Shown here piece by piece: positions 26,326 through 35,396 of a DNA stretch of 64,000 bases (positions within the stretch are counted from its first letter, which is position 1; the number at the start of each line of letters is the position of its first letter). Below the pieces are notes generated by a model that searched no databases, was not told the origin of the DNA, and saw only the letters and a list, made by a program, of their open reading frames with translations. The DNA comes from Streptomyces longhuiensis (GTDB lineage Bacteria > Actinomycetota > Actinomycetes > Streptomycetales > Streptomycetaceae). Location of the stretch: positions 8,076,001 to 8,140,000 of the forward strand of contig NZ_CP085173.1 of NCBI RefSeq assembly GCF_020616555.1, written 5' to 3'. The position numbers were made by a program, and so were the translations under genes.

Positions 26326-26588
26326 CCCCCGGGCCCGGCGATTCCCCCCGGGCACGCTCGACTTCGGCCGACCACACAGGCGCATCGCGGGAGCAAGACA
26401 CCCCGTCCGGCCGCGCGAAGTCCCAGCTGCTTGCCCACCCTCGGCGAAGCACGCGGCGACTTCCGCCCGCCGACCCCTGCCCCAACCCGACTATGCCGTC
26501 CGAACGGCATTCCGAGGGACCGGCGTTGGCCGAATCCCTGCGGCCATCGGGTCCTCCCCGCCGGCCCGTGCAGGTCAGGAGACCACCT

Positions 26589-27458
26589 ATGGCAGCAGAG
26601 GCGAGCAACATCACCGCGAATGCCGACTGGGGCAAAGCAAACTTCAACGACATCTACAACTGTCCCGACCCACGCCTGTACTTCACAACCCTGCGATCCC
26701 TCGACTACCAGATACCCCACCACGGCCAGGCCGTCTTCCAGGCGCTGACCTATGCCCTGCGCCAACTGCACCCCGACCGGACGCCACTGAACGTGGTCGA
26801 CCTGTGCTGCTCCTACGGGATCAACACAGCACTCCTCAACTACCGTGTCACTCTGGCGGACTTGTCCACCCGGTACACCTCCCACGACCTCTCCGTCCTG
26901 CCGCCCCGGCGCCTCGCGGCCGAGGACCGGACCTTCTTCGCGGCACGCCGCCGTCCTGAAACCGCAACAGCGACGGGTATCGACTCGGCAGCCCGCGCCG
27001 TCGGATACGCCCGCGCCGTCGGCCTGCTCGACCACGCCTTCGCGGAGAACCTCGAAGTCACCGAGCCGAGCCCCGCCCTTCGCCGCACACTGGCCGGCAC
27101 GGACCTCATCACCGTCACAGGCGGCGTCGGCTACGTCTTCACCCGAACCTTCACCAGACTTCTCGACTGCATGCCGACCCCGCCGTGGGTCGCGGCGTTC
27201 GTGCTGCGCACCGTGCCCTACCAGCCGATCGTCGATCTGCTCGACCGCTCGGGCCTGGTGACGGAGAAACTGTCCACCCGCACCTTCCGGCAGCGCCGCT
27301 TCGCCGACAGCGCCGAACGGTACGCGGCGTTCGACGCTCTGGCCGTGAACGGACTGCACGCGGCAGGCAAGGAAGCGGACGGCTATTACCACGCCGACCT
27401 ATATGTTTCCCGGCCCCCTGCCGACATCGCGGCGCTGCCTCTCGCACACCTGCTGTAG
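26589..27458 (+). CDS. Class I SAM-dependent methyltransferase-like protein
   Basis: From ATG 26589 (AGGAGA 6 nt upstream) the product has 289 residues. The frame is open further upstream but loses coding character there. SAM-binding motif I is LNVVDLCCSYGINTALL, a variant with CC in place of the usual glycine-rich start. The N-terminal DWGKANFNDIYNCPDPRLYF and LDYQIPHHGQAVFQAL are conserved in related actinobacterial proteins. The segment AGTDLITVTGGVGYVFTRTF probably corresponds to motif IV. Substrate is unknown. It is surrounded by decayed sequence and appears monocistronic, so it could have come in as a single accessory gene. Confidence 0.7.
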   Translation: MAAEASNITANADWGKANFNDIYNCPDPRLYFTTLRSLDYQIPHHGQAVFQALTYALRQLHPDRTPLNVVDLCCSYGINTALLNYRVTLADLSTRYTSHDLSVLPPRRLAAEDRTFFAARRRPETATATGIDSAARAVGYARAVGLLDHAFAENLEVTEPSPALRRTLAGTDLITVTGGVGYVFTRTFTRLLDCMPTPPWVAAFVLRTVPYQPIVDLLDRSGLVTEKLSTRTFRQRRFADSAERYAAFDALAVNGLHAAGKEADGYYHADLYVSRPPADIAALPLAHLL

Positions 27459-27988
27459 CCCGAAGCGCGACGGCGAACCGTGGGTGCCTGGCTGGAACAC
27501 CGGCGCCGACGCCGGCCCGACACCGCCGACGCGTACCCGCTGATCAAAGAACAGAGTGGTGGCGTCGAGTCCGAACACCTCGGCGAGGCGGAGCAGGTCG
27601 GGGCCGTGGCCGTGGCCGCGGGCTCCTCCGAGCTGACGGTCACCTGGACGTTCCTGCGTGACGGTCCGGCCGCGCGAGCAGGCGCGCCTTCAGACCGTGG
27701 CGCTCGGCCCTGCTCGGGCTCGGGCGGTTGACGCTCACGCGCCCGGTGGCGCCCGTGCGACGGCGTCAGGCACATCGTCCGCCGCCGTGGCCTTCCCGAG
27801 TGGCGCAACGGTGACGGGCCACAGCCCGCACCCCTTCGAGGTGGGGCGCGTCACCATTACGGTCGCAGACCGGCCGGACGTAGCGTTCCCGTGCTCCTGG
27901 GACATGTAGCGCTGTCCGGTGCCGGGCGGCCAGGGCCTGGAGTTGTTCCTCTCCATCTCCCCATCCATCGCGATCACCTGGTGGCACG
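27459..27988. other. Intergenic region with a weak XRE-like coding trace
   Basis: No intact gene. On the minus strand 27510-27600 reads DLLRLAEVFGLDATTLFFDQ, which resembles the helix just after the HTH in XRE regulators (LLRIA.VFGV....FF). There is no start codon and no preceding HTH in frame, so it is at most a fragment. The right part should hold the promoter of the secreted esterase gene. Confidence 0.3.
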
Positions 27989-29494
27989 ATGCATCCTGCT
28001 TCCCCCCACTCCTCGCGACGCCGCTTCCCAGGCGTGCGGCAGCCTGCGGGACGCGGAGGGCGGCCGCGCTCCGCGTCCGCCGTCGCGCTGGTGCTGTCCG
28101 TCATCGCCCTGACCCTCGGGCTGCTGTCCCCGGCACCGGCGCAAGCCGCGTCCCTGCAAGAGGTGACGAGCTTCGGCTCCAACCCCGGCAACCTGCAGAT
28201 GTTCCGCTACGTCCCCGACGGGCTGCCGTCAGGGCGCCCGCTGGTGGTCGCCCTGCACGGCTGTACCCAGTCGGCCTCGGCGTTCGACGGCGAGACCGGC
28301 TGGACCAAGTGGGCCGATGCCTGGGGCTTCGCACTGGTGCTGCCGCAGCAGAAGAGCGCCAACAACGCCAACGCGTGCTTCAACTGGTTCCAGTCGTCCG
28401 ACTTCTCGCGCGGCCAGGGCGAGGCGCTGTCCGTCAAGCAGATGGTCGACAAGATGGCGGCCGACTACGGGACCGACCCTTCACGTGTCTACGTCACCGG
28501 TCTGTCCGCGGGCGGGGCGATGACCGCGGTGATGGCGGCCTCCTACCCGGACGTCTTCTCCGGCGCGGCGGTGGCCGCCGGCCTTCCCTTCGACTGCGCC
28601 CGCACCGTCACCGACGGTCTGTCCTGCATGAACCCCGGCAGCAACCTCACCCCGCAGCAGTGGGGCGACAAGGTACGTGCGGCCGATCCCGGGTACAACG
28701 GCCCCTATCCGACGGTGGCGGTGTGGCAGGGCTCCCAGGACACCACTGTCGCGCCGATGAACATGACCGAACTCGTGGAGCAGTGGACCAACGTCCACGC
28801 CACCGACGCCACGGCCGACGTCAGCGACACCGTGCAGGGCTATCCGCACAAGGTCTACCAGGACACTTCAGGCCGAGCCGTCGTCGAGTCGTACAGCATC
28901 ACGGGCATGTCCCACGGCCAGGCCGTCGACCCCGGCACCGGGGCCACCCAGTGCGGCACGGCCAGCCAGTACCTGCCGGACATGAACATCTGCGCCTCGT
29001 ACTGGATCGGACACTCCTGGGGCCTCGACGCCACGGACGGCGGCGGCTCCCTGCCTGCCCCGGGCGGGCTCACCGTCACCGCCACCACCGACACCTCGGC
29101 GTCTCTCTCCTGGGCCGCCGTCGACGGTGCGGCCTCCTACCGGGTCTACCGAGGCGGCACCCAGGTCGGCTCGGCTTCGTCGACCTCGTTCACCGACACC
29201 GGGCTCGCCCCCGGCACGACGTACAGCTACACCGTGGCCGCCGTGGACGGCTCCGGGGCCGTAAGCGCGTCCTCCGCCTCGGCACAGGCGGTCACGACCG
29301 GTGCCGCCCACCGGTGCTACACCGACAACAACTACAACCAGGTCGCCGCCGGACGCGCCCACCAGAGCCTCGGGTACGTCTATGCCAACGGCTCCAACCA
29401 GAACATGGGCCTGTACAACCTCTACGTCAGCCACACCCTGGAAGAAACCTCGCCGGGCACCTTCGTGATCGCCGACTCCGGCTGTCCGTCCTGA
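27989..29494 (+). CDS. Secreted PHB-depolymerase-type esterase with FnIII and C-terminal accessory domain
   Basis: The 501-residue protein has a long signal peptide (basic start, then ASAVALVLSVIALTLGLLSP, cleaved near AQAA). The alpha/beta-hydrolase domain (about 55-345) has LVVALHGCTQSASAFD (oxyanion region), the nucleophile elbow YVTGLSAGGAM, an acid in WQGSQDTTVAP and the catalytic His in ITGMSHGQAVD. This is the esterase/PHB depolymerase (LpqC/CE1-like) family. A fibronectin-III domain (about 355-440) links it to a C-terminal domain of about 60 residues starting HRCYTDNNYNQVAAGRAHQ, likely substrate-binding. It should hydrolyse polyhydroxyalkanoates or esterified plant polymers outside the cell. 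Confidence 0.9.
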   Translation: MHPASPHSSRRRFPGVRQPAGRGGRPRSASAVALVLSVIALTLGLLSPAPAQAASLQEVTSFGSNPGNLQMFRYVPDGLPSGRPLVVALHGCTQSASAFDGETGWTKWADAWGFALVLPQQKSANNANACFNWFQSSDFSRGQGEALSVKQMVDKMAADYGTDPSRVYVTGLSAGGAMTAVMAASYPDVFSGAAVAAGLPFDCARTVTDGLSCMNPGSNLTPQQWGDKVRAADPGYNGPYPTVAVWQGSQDTTVAPMNMTELVEQWTNVHATDATADVSDTVQGYPHKVYQDTSGRAVVESYSITGMSHGQAVDPGTGATQCGTASQYLPDMNICASYWIGHSWGLDATDGGGSLPAPGGLTVTATTDTSASLSWAAVDGAASYRVYRGGTQVGSASSTSFTDTGLAPGTTYSYTVAAVDGSGAVSASSASAQAVTTGAAHRCYTDNNYNQVAAGRAHQSLGYVYANGSNQNMGLYNLYVSHTLEETSPGTFVIADSGCPS

Positions 29495-30086
29495 CGGACC
29501 CAACGGCGCGGCGGCGGCTCCACCTTCACCCGGTCGGGCCGCCGCCGCACGCCGTGGGCTACCCCCTGATGTGGTCGAACTCCGCGTGCGCAGCAAGGTG
29601 GAAGGGCCGGCTCCCGCCGCCTTCTGCCGGCGGGTCTGTGCGGGCGAGCGGAACGGGCCGTGGAGCCGCCGCGCGGAGCACCCCGATGGAGTCTGCGCTG
29701 CCACTCGTCGCGACAACAGTCCGCACAGAGCGCTGCCGTGCGGCACCCGCGCCGGCTGGGCGCGAGGGTCCTCAGGCTCGCCACCGAGCAGTCCGGTCTC
29801 AACCCCAGCGCCACCGGCCCCGTCTTCGGTTGAACGGGTATGTCCCTGACGTCCGGACCTGGGCGTCTCGTCCAGGGTGTCTGATGCGCTTCGATGTGCG
29901 ACGTGACAAGAGTCGCACCGGTGTCGGCGAGAGATGAAGAGCCGAGGCCTGAAAGCCCGTTGAACCAGGGCTTTACCGTCCAGTAACCCGCCTGCAGGCC
30001 AATTTCGCCGCCCCATGGTCGGAGATCCACTGCGTGCTAGCGTCCCGGTCGCCGGGGGGCCGACACAGAACAGTGAGAGGAAACCC
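29495..30086. other. Intergenic region without a recognisable gene
   Basis: About 590 bp separate the esterase gene and the MHYT gene. All frames here are arginine/proline-rich and lack family signatures. The last 60 bp, with GAGAGG at 30075-30080, form the leader of the MHYT gene. Confidence 0.5.
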
Positions 30087-30869
30087 GTGGGTCACATGCA
30101 CCACATGGCCGGAGGCTGGGCGACGCCGGTCCTGTCGTATGCGATGGCCGTCGTCGGATCCGCGCTGGGACTGCGCTGCACAGTGCGCGCCTTGGCAGCC
30201 GGGGGGCGGTCCAGAAGGAACTGGCTGGTCAGCGCGTCGATCGCGATCGGTGCCGGAATCTGGACCATGCACTTCATCGCGATGCTCGGCTACACCGTCG
30301 ACGGCACCGCGATCCGCTACGACATCCCGCTCACCCTGCTCAGCCTCCTCGTCGCCATCGCAGTTGTCGGCGCCGGAGTCTTCACCGCCGGATACGGCAA
30401 GTCCCGGGTGCGCTCCATTCTGTTCGGCGGCGTCGGCACCGGACTCGGAGTGGCCGCGATGCACTACATCAGCATGGCCGCCGTAGAGCTCAACGGCACG
30501 ATCTCCTACGACCCGGCTGTCGTCACGGCCTCCGTCTTCATCGCGATCGCTGCGGCATCCGCCGCGCTGTGGGCCGCGCTCTCCGTGCGGGGCCCGGTCG
30601 TCGCCGCCATCGCGGCCCTCGTCATGGGGCTGGCGGTGAGCAGCATGCACTACACCGGTATGGCCGCGGTCACCGTGGACGTGCATGCGAGCAATGCACC
30701 TCTGCAGGGCGCGAGCGCTACCGCGTTCATCCTGCCGCTCGCCGTGGTCCTCGGTTCCTTCCTCTTCCTCACCTGCGCCTTCGTGGCTCTTTCCCCGACG
30801 GCGCGGGAGCGCGCCGAGGGCGAGGCCGCGGCCCGACCGCTGCACGAGGTCGAGCTTCCGGTCGCCTGA
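30087..30869 (+). CDS. MHYT-domain integral membrane sensor
   Basis: From GTG 30087 (GAGAGG 6 nt upstream) the protein has 260 residues and seven TM segments. It starts GHMHHMAGGW and has three MHYT-type motifs at the outer ends of TM segments: TMHFIAMLGY, AMHYISMAAV and SMHYTGMAAV. In this family the Met and His residues are proposed to bind copper and sense O2, CO or NO. No GGDEF, EAL or kinase domain is attached, so any signal must go to another protein. The gene lies 134 bp before the conservon kinase gene on the same strand, so a sensory link with the conservon is plausible. Confidence 0.9.
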   Translation: MGHMHHMAGGWATPVLSYAMAVVGSALGLRCTVRALAAGGRSRRNWLVSASIAIGAGIWTMHFIAMLGYTVDGTAIRYDIPLTLLSLLVAIAVVGAGVFTAGYGKSRVRSILFGGVGTGLGVAAMHYISMAAVELNGTISYDPAVVTASVFIAIAAASAALWAALSVRGPVVAAIAALVMGLAVSSMHYTGMAAVTVDVHASNAPLQGASATAFILPLAVVLGSFLFLTCAFVALSPTARERAEGEAAARPLHEVELPVA

Positions 30870-31003
30870 TCCGGACTCCCTGAGCAGCCTTCGTCATCTT
30901 CGCGGCGTATTGCCCGCCACGCGCGCACGCCGCCGCCACTCCCCGGGCCGACCCCACTTCGCGCGCCCTCAACACTCCTGCACCGCCAAGGAGATCCCTG
31001 GTC

Positions 31004-33469
31004 ATGCCCGCACGCTTTCCGCTGCCCGAAGGGTGGCGACCCAAGTCGATCCGAGCGAAGGTCGTCACCCTGCTGACGGTGCCGGTCCTGTCGCTGATGG
31101 CCCTGTGGGGGCACGCTGCCGTCACCACCGCCTCGCAGGTCTCGTCCACCGAGCAGCTGCGCCAGATCAACTCGGCCCTGGTGAAGCCGGTCGCGGACTT
31201 CACCACCACGGTCCAGGACGAACGTGCCGCCGCCCTGAAGTACCGGGCCGCTCCCGGCCCGTCCACCCGCCGCGATCTCGACGCCGCCCGGTCGCGCACG
31301 GACAAGGCCGTCACGGCCCTGCGCGCGGGCATCCGCTCGAGCAGCACCGATATCGCGGCCCTCGACGCCCAACTGCCCGACCGGATCAGTGCGCTGCTCA
31401 AGAGCGCAGGGTCCCTCCCCGAGCTGCGCGAGACACCCCACGACTCCGCCGCGGTCTTCTCCGGGTACGGCACGGCCGTCGACCGGGCCTTCGCGGTGCG
31501 CGCCGGGCTCGCGGGTGCCGACCGCCCCGACCGAGCCTCCGACACTCGCACCGTCCTCGAACTGGCCCGTTCCCGCGAGGCGTTGAGCCGCCAGGACGCC
31601 GTGCTCGGCGCCGCGCAGGCGAGCGGCACGATGTCCGCCGCCGAGTACCGCGCGTTCGTCGGCGACGTCGCCCAGCAGCGCGGACTCACCAGAGCCGCGG
31701 TACCCGACCTGGGGGCCGAGGGCGCCCCCCGCTACCGCGCCGTCCTCGCGTCCCGCAGCGCCACCGAACTCGCCACCGCTCAGGACGCCGTCCTCGACGC
31801 CGGCGAGAAGGGGGCCGTGTCCGCAGTGCCGGCGGGGGAGTGGCACTCCGTCGCGGGACACACCCTGGCCGGGCTCGCCGCAGCGGAGCGGGGCGTCGTC
31901 GACACCGGCGCCGACGCGCAGCCGTACTCCTTCGCGACTCTGGGAAGCTCGGGCCTTGCTGTGGTCCTCGGCCTGCTCGGCGTGATCCTCTCGCTGTTGC
32001 TCTCCGTACGCATCGGGCGCGGCCTGGTCGACGACCTCACCGGACTGCGGAACTCCGCTCTGGAGCTCGCCGCCACCCGGCTGCCGGCCGCGATCCGCCG
32101 CATCCACAGTGGCGACGACCTCGACCTCGACGCCGAGGCCCCGCTCGCCCGGACCCCCATCCGGGACGAGATCGGCCAGGTCGGCGCGGCGTTGACCACG
32201 GTGCAGCGGGCCGCCCTGCGCGCCGTCGCGGGCCGCGCCGCCGTCCTCACCGGAGTCTCCGGCGTCTATGTCAGCCTGGCCCGCCGCAGCCAGGTGCTGC
32301 TCCACCGTCAGCTGGAGCTCCTCGACGCGATGGAACGCCGTACCGAGAACCCCACGGACCTGGAAGACCTCTTCCGCCTGGACCACTTGACGACCAGGAT
32401 GCGCCGCCACGCCGAGTCGCTGCTCATCCTGTCCGGCTCCGCGCCCGGCCGTGCCTGGCGCAACCCGGTCCCACTGATCGACGCCGTACGCGCGGGCATC
32501 GCGGAGACCGCCGACATCGACCGTGTCCAACTGCACGCCATCCCCGATCTGCTTCTGGCCGGCACGGCGGTGGCCGACCTGATCCACCTGGTCGCCGAAC
32601 TCGCCGAGAACGCAGCCGCGTTCTCGCCGCCACACACCCCCGTGGTGGTGCGTGGCGAGGAGGTCGGGGCCGGTGCTGTCCTGGAGATCGAGGACCGCGG
32701 CCTCGGCATGGGCGACGAGGCGCTCGCCGCGGCCAACGAGAAGATCCGGGCCACGGACATCGACCTCCTCGACTCGCGCCGGCTCGGCCTGTTCGTGGTC
32801 AACCGCCTCGCCGAGCGCCAGCAGGTGACCGTCACCTTGCGCCGCTCGGTCTACGGCGGCGTCACCGCCGTCGTCTTTGTGCCGCAGCAACTCCTGGAAG
32901 CACCGCATCCGGGCCTGCGGCCACTGCCCCAGCCGGAGCCGGAGCCGGAGCCGGAGCCGCGGGTGTCGGAGTCCGGACATGCACCGGTTCCTGATCCGGT
33001 CGCCGTTCCCCTACCGGCACAGCAGCGCCCCGAACAGGAGTCGATCCCCCGACGGGAGCATGAGCCCGAGCCCTCGCTCGCTCACACCGCGCTCCACCGG
33101 GCCCCCGCTCATGACAGCGACGCAGTCCGCAGGCCGGCCCCGTCCACACTCGACCCCACCACCGCGGAAGCCACCTCGAGCCATGACTCCGAGGACGGTC
33201 TGCCGCGCCGGGTGCGCCAGGCCAGCCTCGCACCCGAACTGCGCGATGACGAGAACGCGGGCGCCGGTTCGCGGCCCGCCCAGGCCCCAGCCGTCCGGTC
33301 CCCGGAGGCCGCGCGCGCCACGATGGCGTCCCTGCGCTCGGGCCGGCGCCGTGCGTCCGCGGCTCAGGGCGAGCGCGGCACACCGTCGGGCCCCGAAAGC
33401 CCGTCCGGTACCCCGCGTACCGCGTCCCACCCACACACCGTGACCGACGAAGGATTCCGAAACCGATGA
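31004..33469 (+). CDS. cvnA: Conservon sensor histidine-kinase-like protein CvnA
   Basis: The 821-residue protein begins with TM1 (VVTLLTVPVLSLMALWGHAA) and has an extracytoplasmic helical region (about 45-300) of the nitrate/nitrite-sensing type. TM2 follows (LAVVLGLLGVILSLLLSVRI), then a HAMP-like linker and a GHKL ATPase. Its N-box is LIHLVAELAENAAAFSPP, its G1 box LEIEDRGLGM and its G2 box RLGLFVVNRLA. The segment LEDLFRLDHLTTRMRRHAES replaces the usual H-box. The C-terminal 200 residues are low-complexity, with PEP repeats near residue 645. In conservons CvnA works with B, C and D as a membrane-linked G-protein-like signalling complex. AAGGAG precedes ATG 31004. Confidence 0.95.
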   Translation: MPARFPLPEGWRPKSIRAKVVTLLTVPVLSLMALWGHAAVTTASQVSSTEQLRQINSALVKPVADFTTTVQDERAAALKYRAAPGPSTRRDLDAARSRTDKAVTALRAGIRSSSTDIAALDAQLPDRISALLKSAGSLPELRETPHDSAAVFSGYGTAVDRAFAVRAGLAGADRPDRASDTRTVLELARSREALSRQDAVLGAAQASGTMSAAEYRAFVGDVAQQRGLTRAAVPDLGAEGAPRYRAVLASRSATELATAQDAVLDAGEKGAVSAVPAGEWHSVAGHTLAGLAAAERGVVDTGADAQPYSFATLGSSGLAVVLGLLGVILSLLLSVRIGRGLVDDLTGLRNSALELAATRLPAAIRRIHSGDDLDLDAEAPLARTPIRDEIGQVGAALTTVQRAALRAVAGRAAVLTGVSGVYVSLARRSQVLLHRQLELLDAMERRTENPTDLEDLFRLDHLTTRMRRHAESLLILSGSAPGRAWRNPVPLIDAVRAGIAETADIDRVQLHAIPDLLLAGTAVADLIHLVAELAENAAAFSPPHTPVVVRGEEVGAGAVLEIEDRGLGMGDEALAAANEKIRATDIDLLDSRRLGLFVVNRLAERQQVTVTLRRSVYGGVTAVVFVPQQLLEAPHPGLRPLPQPEPEPEPEPRVSESGHAPVPDPVAVPLPAQQRPEQESIPRREHEPEPSLAHTALHRAPAHDSDAVRRPAPSTLDPTTAEATSSHDSEDGLPRRVRQASLAPELRDDENAGAGSRPAQAPAVRSPEAARATMASLRSGRRRASAAQGERGTPSGPESPSGTPRTASHPHTVTDEGFRNR

Positions 33470-33930
33470 CCCCGACCTTCACCGTCACGAACCTGGGCGA
33501 CAACCCCGACGACCATGGCGCGGGCAGGGTCGACTGGCTCCTCGACGACCTGGTCGACCGCGTCGCGGAGGTCCGGTACGTGGTCATGCTTTCCACCGAC
33601 GGCCTGTGCGTCGGCGCCTCCCGCGGCCTGGGGCGTGACGAGTCCGAGCGCTTCGCCGCCATCGCCTCCGGATTCCATTCCCTCGCCAAGGGCGCGGGTC
33701 GCCACTTCGACGCGGGCGGCGTGGTCCAGACGATGGTCGAGCTGCACGGCGGATTCCTGTTCGTGGTCGCCGCGGGCGACGGGTCCTGCATCGCGGTGTT
33801 CACCGACGGGCACGCCGATATCGGCCTGGTGGCCTACGAGATGGCCCTGCTGGTCGAGCGCGTGCGCGAGCACCTCGCCGTACCCGCGAGGACGGACGGA
33901 GCCCCGACGCCGGACGGCGGGACGGCGTGA
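33466..33930 (+). CDS. cvnB: Roadblock/LC7 protein CvnB
   Basis: The 154-residue protein is a roadblock/LC7 domain: LDDLVDRVAEVRYVVMLSTD, GLCVGASRGLGRDESERFAA, MVELHGGFLFVVAAGDGSCI and VAYEMALLVERVREHL. CvnB regulates the CvnD GTPase in conservons, like MglB with MglA. Its ATG overlaps the cvnA stop (ATGA) and its own stop overlaps the cvnC start (GTGA), showing translational coupling. Confidence 0.95.
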   Translation: MTPTFTVTNLGDNPDDHGAGRVDWLLDDLVDRVAEVRYVVMLSTDGLCVGASRGLGRDESERFAAIASGFHSLAKGAGRHFDAGGVVQTMVELHGGFLFVVAAGDGSCIAVFTDGHADIGLVAYEMALLVERVREHLAVPARTDGAPTPDGGTA

Positions 33931-34364
33931 CCGACCTGCCACCCGGCCGCCTGCCCCCTCCCGGCGCCGCCGACCGGGACCCCGACCCCTGGACCGACCG
34001 CTACGACGAGGACGCCGGCCCTCTGGTCCGCCTCTACGCCATGACCGCGGGCCGCGCGCGTACGGACAACGGCGCGGAACACGTCGACCTGATGGCCATC
34101 GTCCGCTCCACGGCCGCCACCCCCGGCGGTCCGATCCCGCCCGAGCAGCGCAGCATTCTGGCCCAGTGCGCCCAAGGGCCGTGCCCGGTTGCGGACCTGG
34201 CTTCGGACTCGGGCCTGCCGCTCGGCGTCGTACGCGTCCTGCTCGGCGACCTCACCGCCCAGGGGCTGATCCGCATCACCCCGCCCGAGTCCACCGCCGC
34301 CGGGAAAGAACCTGTCTCCGCCCACCTCCTGCGAGAAGTGATCAATGGCCTTCGTGCACTCTGA
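33927..34364 (+). CDS. cvnC: DUF742 protein CvnC
   Basis: The 145-residue protein has the DUF742 pattern: PLVRLYAMTAGRARTDNGAE, EHVDLMAIVRS, then a winged-helix-like part with EQRSILAQCAQGPCPVADLA, SDSGLPLGVVRVLLGDLTAQ and GLIRITPP. The C-terminus (HLLREVINGLRAL) is the usual L...L.GL..L ending. The likely start is GTG 33927, overlapping the cvnB stop. The 3' end overlaps cvnD by 20 bp. Its role in the complex is unknown but it is essential to the conservon layout. Confidence 0.95.
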   Translation: MTDLPPGRLPPPGAADRDPDPWTDRYDEDAGPLVRLYAMTAGRARTDNGAEHVDLMAIVRSTAATPGGPIPPEQRSILAQCAQGPCPVADLASDSGLPLGVVRVLLGDLTAQGLIRITPPESTAAGKEPVSAHLLREVINGLRAL

Positions 34365-34959
34365 CCGCGCCGCGCACCCGGCGCCCGCCGACTTCACCGC
34401 TCTCAAGCTCCTGATCGCCGGCGGCTTCGGCGTGGGGAAGACCACGCTGGTGGAGTCGGTCAGTGAGATCCGCCCGCTGCGCACCGAGGAACCCCTCACC
34501 GAGGCCTCACGCCCGGTGGACAGTCTGGAGGGCGTGGCCACGAAGTCCACCACGACGGTCGCGATGGACTTCGGCCGGATCACCCTGCGCGACACCCTGG
34601 CCCTCTACCTCTTCGGCACCCCGGGCCAGGACCGCTTCTGGTTCGTCTGGGACGAGTTGGCCACGGGCTGCCTGGGCGCGGTCGTCCTCGCCGACACCCG
34701 GCGCCTGGCGGACTGCTTCCCCGCCATCGACTACTTCGAGAGCCGCGACATCCCCTTCATCGTCGCTGTGAACTGCTTCGACGGCATTCGAACCCACAGC
34801 CGAGGAGCGGTGGCGCGCGCCCTCGACCTGACCGCCGACACCCCGGTGCTGCTGTGCGACGTACGCGACCGGGAGTCCGGCAAGGAGGTTCTGATCTGCT
34901 TGGTCGAGCACGTCCTGTCCGTTGAGTCACCCTCCCTGCCAACTGCTCCGGCCCCGTGA
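34345..34959 (+). CDS. cvnD: Small GTPase CvnD
   Basis: The 204-residue GTPase has Walker A in LLIAGGFGVGKTTLVESVSE and a switch I region with TKSTTTVAMDFGRI. Walker B/switch II is YLFGTPGQDRFWFVWDEL, and VAVNCFDG replaces NKxD, as is usual in this MglA-like family (the Lys is Cys-Phe here). It should cycle between GTP and GDP under control of CvnA and CvnB. It is the last gene of the conservon; no cytochrome P450 follows, unlike several characterised conservons. The next gene is a phosphatase 440 bp further on. Confidence 0.95.
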   Translation: MAFVHSDRAAHPAPADFTALKLLIAGGFGVGKTTLVESVSEIRPLRTEEPLTEASRPVDSLEGVATKSTTTVAMDFGRITLRDTLALYLFGTPGQDRFWFVWDELATGCLGAVVLADTRRLADCFPAIDYFESRDIPFIVAVNCFDGIRTHSRGAVARALDLTADTPVLLCDVRDRESGKEVLICLVEHVLSVESPSLPTAPAP

Positions 34960-35105
34960 AGGGCCGGGGCGTCGTCGAGCTCACGCCCGGAGACCGGCAG
35001 CTCACCCGGCGCGCGAACTGCGAACGGCGCACATGCGACGCGTCCGTCGGTATCCAGTCCGCCTCACTGGAGAAGCAGGTGCGGTTGGTCTAGTTGGTCC
35101 AGAAG

Positions 35106-35274
35106 CACCCGCCTCGGCGAGCAGGTCCTCCGACAGGTCCCACAGGCGCCTGCCATTGTCCGCGTCGAGGGCACAGCGGGCGACGCCGTGCAGTGTGCCG
35201 GAGCTCCGGTCGACGACCTCGGGCTCGTTGCATTCGACGAAGTACCGGCCGCCGACGCCTTCGAGGAGGGGTGA
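35106..35274 (-). pseudogene. Remnant of a short-chain dehydrogenase C-terminus
   Basis: The minus strand reads PSPLLEGVGGRYFVECNEPE, then ARCALDADNGRRLWDLSEDL and LAEAGA. This matches the end of retinol-dehydrogenase-like SDRs (GRYF.DC.E......GVA..ALD..NA..LW..SE.L). The Rossmann domain and the catalytic YxxxK are absent. The fragment sits in the gap between cvnD and the phosphatase gene and probably marks a deletion junction. Nothing else is seen in 34960-35396. Confidence 0.6.
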
Positions 35275-35396
35275 GGGCGCATCGGCTCGACGCCGCCCGC
35301 GCGGCCGTCCCGCACTCCTGAGTTCTCGTCGCACGAGTGCTCCGCCGCGCCCGCCGGGATGCGGCGCGCGCCCGCTGCCGCCAGCGTGGGGGCGTG

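Noticed and set aside
30650..32980. A 776-codon minus-strand frame opposite cvnA
   Set aside because: It mirrors cvnA codons in reverse and has no family signature, while cvnA is well supported by its neighbours cvnB, cvnC and cvnD.
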